In this document: positions 10,183 to 23,930 of the stretch, piece by piece
Numbering within the stretch: position 1 is the stretch's first letter
Layout of the letters: the number at the start of each line of letters is the position of its first letter
NCBI GenBank assembly: GCA_009733575.1
Contig: ML769522.1
Coordinates: 83,384-147,383, forward strand
Source: Gymnopus androsaceus JB14
Taxonomy: Eukaryota > Basidiomycota > Agaricomycetes > Agaricales > Omphalotaceae
DNA: 64,000 nucleotides
Reading direction: 5' to 3'
Notes under the pieces: model-generated
What the model saw: the letters and a program-made list of their open reading frames with translations, nothing else
Database searches by the model: none
What the model was told of the DNA's origin: nothing
Position numbers and translations under genes: made by a program

Positions 10183-11390
10183 AAAAAATCTTGTTCGGTT
10201 TGATGTTTGCTCAATATTGTACTTATACCTATGTTACTAAAGTACTTACACCTTTACGATTCGGAGAGGCTTAATGTTACCAGAATGCCCTTGCTTTTTC
10301 ATGCAATTCCGCGAACGTCTAAAAGCAACTTTCTACTCAACAGGCATATATGCACTTTGCAGAGTTACAAAGTCTCTCCGGTTAAGAGATACATATGGTC
10401 GAAAATCTACGCTTGGTACCCATACAACACCCCCACCGGTATGTTTGTCCTTGAAGCTCGTTTGATATATGCATCGATAACGCGCTTTCTAAGCTTCGAG
10501 ATTGCAGAACGTTTCCGCTCCTGCTCCTGCTCATGTGAATCGTCAATTACTCCGAATCTTTGTCAAGTAGCATCTGACACTAACTTGTTTTGGTGTCAAC
10601 GTCTCGCTGCATATCAGGTGCTGTAAAGATTCGGTTGTGGTGTGCCTGGACTGGAGAAAGCAGAGAATCATTGAGGCTAAAGCTGCGAAAGTAACGTTGA
10701 TTGGCACCTACTAGCTTCAGGCTATCGAAAGTCTTTGATCTGAGGAACTGTTCCGGACTTTTGGCACTCTGATGCATGGCTTCGGATTGGGGATATCGAA
10801 GTCGTTTCATTAGTACTAGGCCCTGAGTCGAGTACTTACACGCATTGTTACTCACTTTGTTCTTGTCTTTCGTAGAGCCAAAGTCCTAGGGATCTATAAT
10901 AAAGTACTTCATCGGACTCCGGGTATATGATAGCAATGCATCGGTACGACAACAGAGAACAGATTCACTCACTGAAAAGAATTCGAAAGCAGCAACAGCA
11001 AGCACTTGAGGAAAAGGAGGGCGACCGAATTGTGGGGTACGTGGGCTTTATAACGTTTATCGTGAAGCTATCATTTTTTCTCCTCTCGCGTTGGTGATGG
11101 TGCGGTGCTTGGCATGCTAATGCGTCTCAATCAGTTTTAAGCTCGTGATCAGCTGCGAGCCTTTGCTGAAACTTTACTAAAAGGAAGTCTCTGGCACTCG
11201 TGCCCCCATGGAGTTAATCAAAAGAAAAATGTTTTGGAAAGGATTTTTACAATAAGACGTATAACTGAACTGAATAGTAGAGTATCCTTCATCTTGCGTG
11301 GAAGTCATAAATTATAATTAAGCTATTCAAGGGCCTCATACGTATTTTCCAAGATCAAATTGACATTGGAGAACTTTGGGCCTCATGCCT
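10183..11390. other. intergenic; contains one copy of a dispersed ~240-bp repeat
   Basis: No gene is supported. Sequence at about 10963-11215 recurs in diverged form at about 15496-15720. Confidence 0.4.
10963..11215. repeat. dispersed direct repeat, copy 1
   Basis: Shares order and wording with 15496-15720, for example GGGCTTTATA, AGCAGTTTTGAACTCGTGG-like text and CTCTGGCACTCG. Copies are diverged with small indels. The pair flanks the DUF6534 gene. Confidence 0.5.
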
Positions 11391-13307
11391 TCAAACAGTC
11401 ATGATATCACTAGGCTTTGTTTCGACAAGCACTTCAATACCATCCCTCAAGTTCATGGTATTTTGGGTCTGATGTACAATTAATGAAAGAATCACACGAA
11501 AACAGAGACCACTTACTGAATGACTGCTTCCTACACGAGCATTCATTGATTCCAGGGTCACCAGGTTAGTAGTGGCAGTGTTGTCGTCCAACTTCTTTTG
11601 GAGATAATCCCGATAATTTAACCTGGTTAAAGAATTTAGACAAATAATTTGTCAGTAATGACGGGGTCTGTACTGACGTGGCAATGAAGCAGTTCATGTA
11701 GGACTTGGGGAGAAGAAGTGCAATTCCGCCGTAGTATAGTGCAAATGGAAAGACCAGAAACTAGGATTAGAGATTGTCAAAGTTTCCAGATTTCTGCCGT
11801 GGAAGGAAGGCTCACAGTAATTAACTGGGCAAGAGACAAGAGTCTGTGCAGGACGTTAATAAGTAAAAGCAATATAATCACTATTTTCTTACTTACGTTG
11901 TGATCAAATTTGTGTTTACAGTCGCGATAATGATTAAATTGATAACATGGTTGGACCTTCACAAAAAAAGTTGAGAAAAAAATTGGAGGATGAACCGACT
12001 ACTTGGACTAACTTTTTAATCCCTGAACGAGCGCGGTACAGGCTTGATGCTATGCATTTTGAATCATTCGGGATTCAATCAGGAATTGTTGAAACCACTC
12101 ACTAAGAGCTATAGTAATAATTGTATCGAAAGCTATTCCGCTTGCAGCTGATATTTTCCATGCCAGCTTGAATGCGAGACATGAATAACAATGTTTAGGA
12201 AGTTAAGGAGATTCTCGCATACCGCAAAATTTGAAATCTCGTCTCCTGCGCCTATAATCGAGCCTATATTACCTTTTTGACTTCCTAGAATACTGTTTGC
12301 TGTATACCACTGAGGAATTATACGGCAAAACATAATAAGCAAACATACCACCCCATGCACCTAGGGAACTGAAGTATAAGTAATGCACCAATGAGCAAAG
12401 ACGAATGGTAGACTTGCCACAGTTGAGAAGAGACAGTGATAGCTGAGTATTCCGATCAGTAGACGATCAAAATGAGCAAGAATAATATATACTTACAGCA
12501 AGCGCAACCAATGCGATTCGAATGTGTTTACTGTATGCTGGAGCACTGATTACCCAAAGGCGAAAACAAAAGAACCTGAATATTTTATTCAGTATTTTCA
12601 GGGCAGGGAAATATGCGTCACTAACAATTGGATGAAAAAAATAACCCAAAGCTGACAAAGAGTACTGCTCGATCAGTTAGCAGGCTCCAATATTGATTTA
12701 CATACACCGGTAAGACCCTCGTCCTGGATCACAGTTCAAGTGAGTTGTAATGCGAACTACTGCAAAGCGCGCTCACCATACTAATGAGCCTTGAGACCAG
12801 AAATTCAGCTGTATATACTGTGGTTCAAGCGAATATGGTACTACTTACTTGACACCACTGTTTGGACCTGCAGTGTTAAGCGCAAAGGGATTGGCGAAAT
12901 CAGTAATGAGCAATCCATACAGCCCGGCCGTATAGACGCATTGTTGTGCTGTGTCCAATGCCTAGAGTCGCAATGAGTCCCAGAATTTGTCAAAATAATA
13001 CATAAACAACGCACACTAGGAGCACTTCAGCAATGCAGTAAATTATTGAAGGATTAATACTCACAATAAGACCAGGACAAAGCCTGTCATGAGCCAGGTA
13101 TCGGATTGTGAACGACGGGAAGTGAGATACAAGAAGGTTTGTACGCAGGTAACGCCATATAGCCTGTGAGAGACATCAACAAACCGAAGAAAAAAGAAAG
13201 CAGAAATAGTCTAACATTGTCGCAAAACTAGAGCCTATGAAGAGTGCGCCAAGAGTGTTATTGAATGAAGGAAGGACTACTCCAGTGGGGATTGTGGTTG
13301 AAGCCAT
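11391..13307 (-). CDS. DUF6534-family multi-pass membrane protein
   Basis: The gene starts at ATG 13307. Exon 1 encodes an N-terminus including LGALFIGSSFATM, which continues after an intron as LYGVTCVQTFLYLTSRR. Further exons carry the family layout: LDTAQQCVYTAGLYG, an FFCFRLWVISA segment, AWKISAASGIAFDTIITIA, a YRARSGIKK loop, then a C-terminal PKSYMNC...LNYRDYLQKK region and TGA at 11391. This matches the basidiomycete seven-helix DUF6534 family, integral membrane proteins of unknown role. Several hydrophobic helices are visible. Introns are numerous and two middle junctions (about 13060 and 12830) do not join cleanly in one frame in my hands. Either the exon limits are unusual or the gene carries small lesions there. 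Confidence 0.7.
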
Positions 13308-16041
13308 ATTTGCAGAACTAATGACGACTATCTTACACTCCGATTCGCACTGGTACTTATGTTACATCGGCGAGTGGTCAACTCGCCGGTATATTGCAAG
13401 AACACAGCTGTGCTAGGAAAGAAACAAGTTGTCGAACTAAGTCCACCATCATTACTTGTCAACCCGCATTTAACTACTTGCGCATTTTTGGATGGTCAAC
13501 AGTGTGGGGTATCATGATTCGCTTGAGATCAACATACGGCCTGTGTTCACTAGGGCCGTAACATTCCGCAACATTGCTAGAACTGATATAGTTGTTGTCG
13601 CAGATTCGGAAATGATGAAGCTAAATGATTATGATACTGTGGCTGCAGATCCGGGACATCAGCCTGAGGACTTGATGCGATTAAAAGTCTTCTCATATTC
13701 AGTGCCATAAACCACCCATCTTCCTATTTCCCCTACTAACTGGTTAGCTGACAGCCTCGGTCAATCCTCGAAACCACCACAGCCAAGTCCGAAATGGCTA
13801 CTGAGACATGATTTAATGATTCGATAGATTTCAAAAGCCATGGAAGAGTTGAATGTTGACTTTCATGATGTATCCTTTGGGAGTATACACATCCATCTTT
13901 TTGACTCGATAACAACCCCCATACTAAGTTCGCAGAGTTCACAGAGATATTTGCGGATGGGATTTGAGCTCATCATCCCACACTGCATCTTGACTCGCTC
14001 ACAGCTTCGTATCCCCAATGCCATATCATCGAGGAGATCCTGTCAAACTTAGAGATCAACGCGTCCAGTGAGCGAAGGAAAGAAGTACTTCAAATGATAC
14101 ATCATAACCATCTTCATGGCATAGTATTTAGGTATTATTTTTATGTAGCTTACGTTACATACAAACAGTGCCAGTGAGCTTTCTCACTCAATACTTCCAA
14201 CCCATTGCCATCTATACCTGCAACTCGTCATTCTTGAATCTCAGTTAGTAGAACTTAGAAGCCTAGAATCCTTCTTCAAGTGTTATTTTGTCTACGAGAA
14301 GTGGAGGCCTATGATTGATCCTCCAAAGATCCGACAACATTCCTCTAAAGATCCGACATGTTACTCATTGATTTTGGATTTTTTCCATTACTCAAACTTT
14401 CTAGTTGTAGACGCTCTGTGTTATGATTCTGATAGGATTCTTTACTACTTATGACTCGGAATAGATGATCAGTTGTCTTTCTTTTGGGTAATACGGTCGT
14501 CAACTCTTCGTTTCTTCAAGATGTGGTTTCATCCTGAATGTTTCTCATTCTTGCTAAACGTGAAAATAGTAATAGGGCAATCCATGACTCACTTCTAGAT
14601 GATGGTACCTCAGTTTCAGTTTTAGAAAGCTACCGCGATCGATGTTGCGATTTGTGGGCAGTTCAGAAAGATGAACAAAACTCTATTCTTCAAACTAGTG
14701 TTCAAATTGTGGCGGCCGAGAGCTATCTTGTAATTCCGTTCCACCTTTCTCCTGTGGGTCTGCTGACCTTGATATCACTGCCAACGCTATTTCGCTTTCT
14801 GCGGGCTAGTGATTCCCGAAAAAGTGAATTGAGATATTAAGTATTTCAGATTTATACTTGTAAGTTGTACACAGGACTACAACACGAAGATGGATGCACA
14901 CAGATGTCCAACCGTAGCAGAACGTTGAATCTTCACCTTTTGATTTGGGGTACCGAAGATATAGTCCTCGCAGGGGCTTCGTGAGAGCTGATCCGAGTAC
15001 GGATGGCCAGGGATGTTCTCTTTCAAGCCTGATGGTCACTTTCTGCTCCCACTGCCGTGAGCGCCTTGAGTCATTGGGTCATAATTCGGAATGTTTTTTT
15101 CTATAGCAATAATCGCTAGAAGGAGCTTGGTTGATAAACTTTGAGAATACAAATGCAATGGATAGTTACAGTTAAGAGATTTGGAATCCCAGCATTCCTC
15201 GCGCAGCAAAGCGACAATTTGATTTGAATTTGATCTTCAGCGATGGAAATGCTGATGCTTTTTGAAGTTAAACATGGAAGTACAAGTTCATAGTAACGAT
15301 ATAAAGACATACCAATCTGAGCCCCTGAGATGCACAATAGGTAAACAAGTCTTGGAGGACAGTGTTCTTTGCATTTAGCAGCATTTCAGTCTTCAGGCCA
15401 TTATGAACCCGATTTCTTTTTTCTTGTTAGAATGTGCAATCCAGTCGGTTGGCTAGAGTGTAAATCTAAGAGGGCTAAGGGGATTGAATGAGATTTGAGT
15501 CATTCACAGAAAAAATCGAAAGCAGTAGCACCAAGCACTCGAGGAGAAAGAGAGCGACCAGTGGGGTAAAATCAAATTTGAAAAAGGATGTGGGCTTTAT
15601 AGCGGTTGAGGTGCTTGGCAAGTCAATACGTTTCGAGCAGTTTTGAACTCGTGGTCAGCTTCTTGAACCTGCTCTTTGCTAATAAACCTCTAAGGAAACT
15701 CTGGCACTCGCTCGTGCCCTTAGAAAGTGCTTGAATATGGAGTTAGGCTTGTCTGAGGTCAATGATCTAAAGCGTTCAGTATGACGCGCTTTCAAGACGC
15801 GACGCGACGCGTTTACCCGGGTCCCCGCATTTTTGTCATCAGAACTATACGGTCATTTAAGCTCGAGTGTTTAAGGGTTACTTCGTTTTTTTGAAAACGA
15901 TCAATAATGGCCACCAAGAGGTCAAAGAAGCCGATCGATATCGCGTCGTCGGAGTTTGGTGCCGTGATTAGATTATGTACGACTTGCCATTTTTTTTATA
16001 CTAACTTCAAACAGTGACCACCATTTTCTTCTTTCAGAGTC
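13308..16041. other. long stretch without a supported gene
   Basis: Short frames only, for example 13492-13710 and 14538-14840, with no recognised domain. It contains the second copy of the ~240-bp dispersed repeat. A possible upstream coding start (ATG at 15907, MATKRSKKPIDIASS) with a donor near 15977 could be a 5' exon of the SET gene, but it does not join cleanly. Confidence 0.4.
15496..15720. repeat. dispersed direct repeat, copy 2
   Basis: Diverged copy of 10963-11215 in the same orientation, about 4.5 kb away. Confidence 0.5.
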
Positions 16042-17722
16042 ATGAAGCGCGGATTTCTGAAAACTCGTCGTGGCAAGGAAATTTTGTCGATTGATACGCT
16101 TCGAGCTCGAGTAAACGCGAACAAGGATGGAAAAGACGTTTCTACTGTTCGCTGTTTGGTTACTTTTATAATATCCTAGCTTTTGATTCCTTGTGTTTAG
16201 CTAGCAATACTGATTTCGGAGATGAAGGATCCGGAAGGAGCAAACTCAACAGGAGGATAAACCTGACTACAAAAAGGACCAAAGATCGTTCATCATTTAT
16301 TGCCACTCAATCCTGGTACTGAGGAGGGTAAGTGAACGGCTGAATTCCGATACTAACAGATATTAATCTTATACTACTACAGACGAACAGCTATGGAAAG
16401 CTTCGCAGTTTACTGAAGACGCTCCTAGCGACAAGCTCGATTATGAACCACACGAACTTGTCTGTACGACCCAGCCTGCCCAACTGAACAGTGCCACTCG
16501 TGAAACGAATCCAGATGGCTGGTCCGAATGCCTAGTCTCCGGTCTAATGAAGCAAACTATTCTAAAAACTCCATCCTTTCCCCAGCCTTTATCTCACCCA
16601 GATAGAATCCGTCATCGCGTCTCGTCTGGAACTTCCAACAAACCGCTTCCAGGATTATATGCTACGGAAACTCTAGAATTAGGCGATCTCGTACTGTCGG
16701 AACGACCAGTGTTGGTGGTGCCGGCGATGGTGAGGACTGGAGTGATATTCCACGACCATTTGACGCCTCAGCAAATGAATGAAATTGCGATGGCGCAGTG
16801 GAATAAAACGTTGAAGGTTGCATTCAGTCGATTGTCGAAGGAGGATCAAGAGGCGTTTTGGAAGTTGCGCGACGTTTTCCAGAAAAATGGTAAAAAGAAG
16901 ATGTACGGTGTTGTCAGAACCAACGGATTTCGCGTACAAGGACTGGATGATCCTGGTACGACGTGTATCTATGGCATCGTTAACGATTCAAACTAAATTC
17001 GCATTATAGGCCTAGAGAATAATTACGGGCATATAGCGGAGTGTGTCTGGTGCTCTCCCAAATGAATCATAGGTGAATACTATTCCGACCATTTTCTCCT
17101 TGCTCCCAGCTCATCTTGAACCAGTTGTCGACCGAATGTAGAACGCTGCTGGGACATGGCCTCATTCTCGATGCAGCTGCGCGCGATGAGAAAGATCACC
17201 AGGGACGAAGAACTCACCGTCTCGTTTATCGATCAGCTGCAGCCCTACGCCACTAGAAAGGTAGAACTGGAAAAATTCGATATCGTATGCTCCTGCCCAT
17301 CTTGCAAGAAGCCCAAGCTCGGAGACAAGCGTCGCGCTCAGTTCGAACAAGGGACTGTGAGGGCTGCGGAAATCGTAGACTGGGTTAAAGACATTTCTCT
17401 CTCCGACGACCACCTTATCAAACGGGCTCTTGTTCAGATCTCTCTGCTCGAGGCGGACGGGCTAGAAAACTCGCCATATTACGAGGAGAATCTCCTGGCA
17501 ATCATGATAGTGTACATTACGCTGGGAGATGCGGTCAAAGCAGAGCGATGGGGCAGGAAGCTAGGCACTTGGAAGATGTGTAGGTATGGGCCACAAGCTG
17601 CAGAAGAGTACAAGAGCCCGGAGAGGTATACGAAACACGAGTTGTGGAAGGTGAGAGTTGATGCGAACAATAGCTATCGGGCGACTGTTATGGCGATTAA
17701 CGAGAAGAAGAAGCAAGGGTGA
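16042..17722 (+). CDS. SET-domain protein (SMYD-like, fungal), damaged core motif
   Basis: The ATG at 16042 gives MKRGFLKTRRGKE, resembling the start of related basidiomycete SET proteins. Later exons read PKIVHHLLPLNPGTEE, then the SET N-terminal signature GLYATETLELGDLVLSERP, the mid-region VRTNGF, and EELTVSFIDQL plus the Cys cluster CSCPSC. Introns at 16328-16382 and 16956-17009 are well supported. The conserved NHSC motif should follow at about 17118, but the DNA reads AACCAGTTGTCGACCGAATG. Two bases seem lost relative to Asn-His-Ser-Cys, so the frame breaks, unless splicing to the AG at about 17122 bypasses it and loses Asn-His. Methyltransferase activity is therefore doubtful. The N-terminal exons are also hard to join. 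Confidence 0.65.
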
Positions 17723-18070
17723 AAAAATTTGATGTTGTATCCTTGTTAGCTGTACTGTACTGCTTTTCTTTGCACCATTGACGCGACACTAGAATTCCCG
17801 TAAGCGTGGTCAAAGCGGGAGATACGAGATTCACCTCGATGTTGGTCGAGAACCTCGCATTTTGAGCACACGACTTGCATTTACAGCGCCTGGTTCAGTC
17901 TCTGACTCTTCCTATATGTATCTAGCCTTTCACAAACATTGAAACAAAGTAGAGAAACTCGTAAGACGGTGATCGAGGAACGGAAGAGACGGCGGTCCAT
18001 CCGAAGCGTGAGAAATTGGGGCGCGCGTTTCGGAGTCTTCCCCCAAAAAATACTCTCAACTTGTACCACC
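17723..18070. other. intergenic between SET and Nudix genes
   Basis: The 348-bp gap holds the 3' flank of the SET gene and the promoter region of the Nudix gene. No gene is seen. Confidence 0.5.
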
Positions 18071-19612
18071 ATGTCAGGTAAATCTTCACACTCTAGCCCC
18101 TTAAATTTTTGCTGATACTGCTCAGAGAAACCCTTCGCTGTTATTCCGCTGCTAACCAGGGCTCTTCATCGCATACGTACAACACCTCCGAGAATTATCG
18201 CGTCTCCCCCAACTCGTATGTGTAGCCTTTTTCCCCTGAATATGTCTAGCTCATTCCACCTCTTTCCAGAGCCCCGAAGAGCTGCAGTCGCTATTCTTAT
18301 TCGAGTCGTTCCTTCTCCCCATTCTCAACCTACCCCTCAGTCTGCGCAGCCAACATTATCCGAGTTTTTTGAACTTGATTGGGTCAAGGATCCCAATGCT
18401 CGCGCAGAAATACTTTTTTTGCGGCGAGATACTCCTCTTCCAGAAGAAACTGCGCATTCACAGCCTCGCACACGCAATCGTAATGAGGCCCATGTTGCTT
18501 TTCCAGGTGGCCGCACAGAACCAGATGATGAAGGAGGGATGTATACAGGTGCGATATTACGCTATACGTATACTCTTATAATATCTGAACTTTTTTAAAT
18601 TAGCTCTTCGACAAACTTGGGAGGAGATTGGCATAGACCTCGCTGAAAAAGACTACCTGTGTATCGGGCAACTGGACGACCGCGAAATCACTACATCGCT
18701 TGGGAAACGTCTTCTAATGATTTTATCTCCCTTTGTATTCTTGCAGGTCACACCAAATGCTCCTGCCCCAGACCCTATTCCTTCCACGACATTATATTGG
18801 GTCTCTCTTGAATCTCTCGTATCACCTCTCTCGCCTCCACAGTGGTCACAAGTCACCGTCGATGCTGCCTCACGTATTGCACCCAAACATTCCGTAGCAC
18901 TCAAACTCCTTGTTCGTGCTCTCGTCGGAAGCATGGAGTTTCCCGCCATCGTCCTGCGACCTTGTACAACATTGCCTCAAGTGCTGACATCAGAGTCGCC
19001 TCAAACTCTAAAACTTTGGGGGCTTTCTTTAGGAATGACACTTGACCTGATGTCATATATGATAATGCCTCTTCCATCTTCATCTTCATCATCATCTTCC
19101 ACGCTCGAAGTTAAAGCCGACTCGAAAGGAATGAATTTCCGAGCGTCTTCCCCTTTCTCGTCGTCGGTTATGCAATTGCCATATCATGGGACACCAGAAG
19201 GAATCCGGATGGAAGTCGTTGCTCCAAGTCTGGCAAGCGTGTTCCCCAGGTTCTCGTATCCTGATGTGAATTTCTGGATTTGGTTCGTGTTATCTTGTGC
19301 TGTGCCTATTCATTCCTGATTTGTATGTTATCTTGCTACAGGGTATTTGGGAAACGTTATCGTGAAGTTGTTCGTGGCTGGGAAGCCAGTATACGGTCAG
19401 GAGGCGTTAATGATCGACGGTGTGTTCTGTTATTCCTTCCTTCTTCTCTCAAGTGCTCATGTATAACCATCTACAGAATCAACTGGTCGGGTTCCGCGTT
19501 GAGTACCTTTTACGCAGCGATTCGTAAGGCGCTAGTGGTGGTTATCGTCGCCCGTGCATTGGGGATTCTTTTTGGAATAGCGTTTGCGGGTTGGTGGATA
19601 TTTTCATCGTAG
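18071..19612 (+). CDS. Nudix hydrolase with C-terminal membrane segment
   Basis: Six exons join in frame: 18071-18077, 18126-18215, 18270-18548, 18604-19282, 19342-19419 and 19477-19612, giving 422 residues. The Nudix box spans an intron: FPGGRTEPDDEGGMYT then ALRQTWEEIGI. The family pattern is G..E.......REUXEEXGU; here RE is RQ, while the EE pair and the following G are kept. The FPGGR context and preceding loop resemble coenzyme A/nucleoside diphosphate pyrophosphatases of the peroxisomal or mitochondrial type. A hydrophobic helix near the C-terminus (VVVIVARALGILFGIAFAGW) predicts tail anchoring. A Ser run and an insertion lie between the Nudix domain and the tail. Substrate cannot be read from sequence. 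Confidence 0.85.
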
Positions 19613-20377
19613 TTTAGATTCGTTCTCCGCTGGTCGGTTGAATGCATTTATACAGTATATATTATACTTATATCTACATAGAGGGTTTTTGGTTTGCATA
19701 GGATTTTGGGACTTTCTACCCTTCTCTGTCATACACTTCTCCTTTTCACCGGTACATATCGATATTGTTGTATTTACATGACCGCCATCTTCACGAAATC
19801 ATGTCCAGGTTACATTTACTATCTGGTCAAAGTGGGACTCAATATCAAGCGAAACTTGAGCGAAACAGGCTCTTTGTAAGGTAAAACGGTGAACAGCGCA
19901 CTTGAGTACATCTGGCTACGGATATGTCAGTGTATGTATCAGTCCCTGGTTGTAAACACAGTAATGAAAACTTGCAAACGTTCGTCCACATCTCCGAGCT
20001 AATGCATCGAAAAGATGCAAAGCTCCCAATACATTCTGTACTAGACTCTCGAAAAGCTTTCTCCCTCATCCGCTGACTGCATTCGACGTTCTCTTTCATG
20101 TCCAGAAAATAGCACATATACTTCGGACTACGACATTGTACGCTATAGTTTCTCGGGTGTGTGAGCTGTTAACGCCCTCGAATCCGGTCAACCTTTCGGA
20201 GGCAAACATCGCGGAAGTCGCCATGCACATCAGAGAGTGGATATAACTCACAGTCAAGGTCTTCCTTTGGAGCTGCATTTAAGCTTGTTCATTCTCTCTG
20301 AGAATCAACCTCTTATGCTTCAAGCGAACTCAGTTACTGGATTGCGTCCTTGATTTTGTCATTTGTCATCAAATCCA
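19613..20377. other. convergent intergenic region
   Basis: Lies between the 3' ends of the Nudix gene (+) and the DIM1-like gene (-). No coding sequence is supported. Confidence 0.45.
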
Positions 20378-21596
<1,219 letters not shown>

Positions 21597-21967
21597 AGTA
21601 AAATTTTGCAAGATGGTTGTTTATTTTCGATGGAATACAGGTCGAGAGACTTGAAGAATTCTCACTTGGATGGGATAGGATTAGGAAGGAAGTCGAGAAA
21701 CTTGAAAAATTCTTGCGATCGGCGCTAATTTACTTGTCTCTCCATAGCATGAGTATATGCTCGGAGTGAAGGTCGTCCAGTTGCAACTATACATCGATGA
21801 AATGCCTTGGTCCTTCAAAGGGACCGAGATAGTTTAACCGTTACGATCTTCTCCCATTCATTTTCGTGACGCGCGCCAACGAGCAACATTCTCAATGTCA
21901 GAACAACGTGGTCAAAAGCAAGCGATGCACCAAACCTGCACAAATTGACTCTTGATCAAGCAAGGTG
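21597..21967. other. upstream region, left edge of the ~2.7-kb tandem duplication
   Basis: From about 21845 (GATCTTCTCCCATT) the sequence matches the region before the second G-domain gene (about 24609). The rest shows no feature. Confidence 0.5.
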
Positions 21968-23930
21968 ATGCCTGTGTTACAAAGGAAACTTGCTCTAGTT
22001 GGAGAAGGGTTTTGCGGAAAGGTGCAACCTTGAACATACTTATTTGGTGCTGAGCGCTCATGATGCCAACAGACAGCTTTGATCACGGAGCTTGTTCACG
22101 GTTACTTTGAATAGGTGAGTTTTTCGCCAATTTTGCGAAAGTGTTCATCTCAATAAGTGCGTTGCTCCATAGGCAGCTCCTGTCACTACTTATAAACAAT
22201 ATCTTGTTGATATTGAAGTAGATGGGAAGCACGTCGAGCTGGAGTTTTATGATACAAGTACACATCAGCAAAACCTGTATGGTTGATAAGGCATCTTAAT
22301 ACATTCTGGAGCAAGGGTACCAGCTCCAGAGTGCTCCAGAGTGCTCCAGAGCAGTTTGATGGCTTTCTGACAGCTGTCAGTGCTCTGGAGCACTCTGGAG
22401 TACATACAGGTTTTGCTGATGCAGAGCTCAATCCTGATCAGATTCGTCAACTGAGTTACGATGATGCACACGTCGTTGTTATCTGCTTTGGTATTGACTC
22501 TCCGGACTCCATCTCCAATCTCGAGCATAGGGTTCGTTAACCATTTCAAATTTCTTTGCAGTATTTTGCTGAAGGGTTATGAATCTAGTGGAAACCCGAA
22601 GTCAGGCATTTCTGTCCGGGTATCCCTATCATCTTAGTAGGCTGCAAAAGCGATCTCAGATATGATCCAAAGACAATCTCAGAACTCAAGAAGACCAAAC
22701 AAGCCCCAGTTACACATGAAGAGGTTTGTATCTGACATTCAATTGTGTCCAAGTCATTAAGAGTTGTTTTCCTTCAATACTTTACTAGGCCATGGCAGCC
22801 TCCATGAAGATTGGTGCAATGATGTATCTGGAGTGCTCCTCGCTGACAAGTGCTGGGGTCCGTGAGATCTTCCAGAATGCCACTCGTGCAGCACTCCAGC
22901 AATCCAAACCACAAAGGCCTAAACTAACTGGGCTCAAAGGACTGTTTGGGTTATCCAAAGACAAACCAAACAGAAGAAGGATAGATCAAGTGTTCCAGGA
23001 TCCAGTTATCTCTTCTAAGCAAGCAGAGCAGGAAATCAACAGAGACATCATGGATGCTGGCTCCTTTGTTCCACAAGCTCTTCAATTATTCAGAATTTTA
23101 ATTATTGGTAAGACTGGCTGTGGAAAGACTACAATCCTCAGCAAGGTGAGCTTCACATTATGCATACCTTTACTATTCAGGCTTACTCATATCTTATGTA
23201 GGTATGTGGTGGAAATATGGTAAATGATAACAAGATAGTATTCATAAATATCCTTACTCATATTTTTATAGGTAGATGTACCAAGTACATCTGTGAGATA
23301 CCACATCCATCTCAAAATAGCTAGTCACTGATTTTTACCAACAGAGGGGTATCCATGATATTGAGAAGGAAATCAAATTTGATGGAATGACAAGATGGTT
23401 GCTCATGATTCTGAGGGGTTTGAAGCAGGCCACAGCAAAGAGGTTGATGTTGTCAAGAATTTCATTGAATAAAGATCCAAGGAAGAGGAATATCAATCTC
23501 AAGCTACATTTGATCTGGTGTGCAATTTCCTACTTTTTTAATTTCATTTTGACAAAATATGCTATTAGGTACTGCATGGAAATGAATGCAAGGCCTATAC
23601 AACATGCAGAAAAAGAATTTTTCTCAAATGAACTACAAGGTACTCACTGATGTGATTTATTCAGCCAGTCTAATCATATTATGACACTATCCAGTTGCTG
23701 TAGTTGCAATAATTACCAAGTTCGATGCCTTTGTCCAGGATATTCAGCAAAAAATTGAAGAGGATGCAGAAGGAGAAGGGAAAGAAGTTGATGATAATGA
23801 AATTGAGGAGGAGGCCATTAAAGAGGCAACAGACAAGTTTGACAAGCACTATCAGCAACCTCTACGAAGATTGCCATACCCTCCAAGTGCTGTTGTGGCT
23901 TTAGCAGATGGTTTAATTAGTTATACAAGG
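21968..23930 (+). pseudogene. Rho-like GTPase fused to a second G domain, dead copy 1
   Basis: The gene starts MPVLQRKLALVGEGFCGK with a P-loop split by an intron before TALITELVHGYFE. It continues with an effector/switch region (VDIEVDGKHVELEFYDT), the Rho-type stretch [20 protein letters not shown], and YLECSS. A second module follows with its own P-loop (IIGKTGCGKTTILSK) and TKFD. Damage is clear: TAG (22112-22114) ends the second exon where copy 2 reads CAA; a 159-bp MITE sits in the switch region; loss and regain of one G (about 23381 and 23488) scramble the DxxG region of the second domain; and the 3' end stops matching copy 2 at about 23910. Confidence 0.8.
22263..22421. mobile_element. 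MITE inserted in the G-domain gene (copy a)
   Basis: Terminal inverted repeats CATCAGCAAAACCTGTAT and its complement bound 159 bp. CA flanks both ends as a possible 2-bp target duplication. The inside has repeated CCAGAGTGCT words that form a hairpin. Copy 2 of the host gene lacks the insertion at the equivalent place. Confidence 0.8.
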
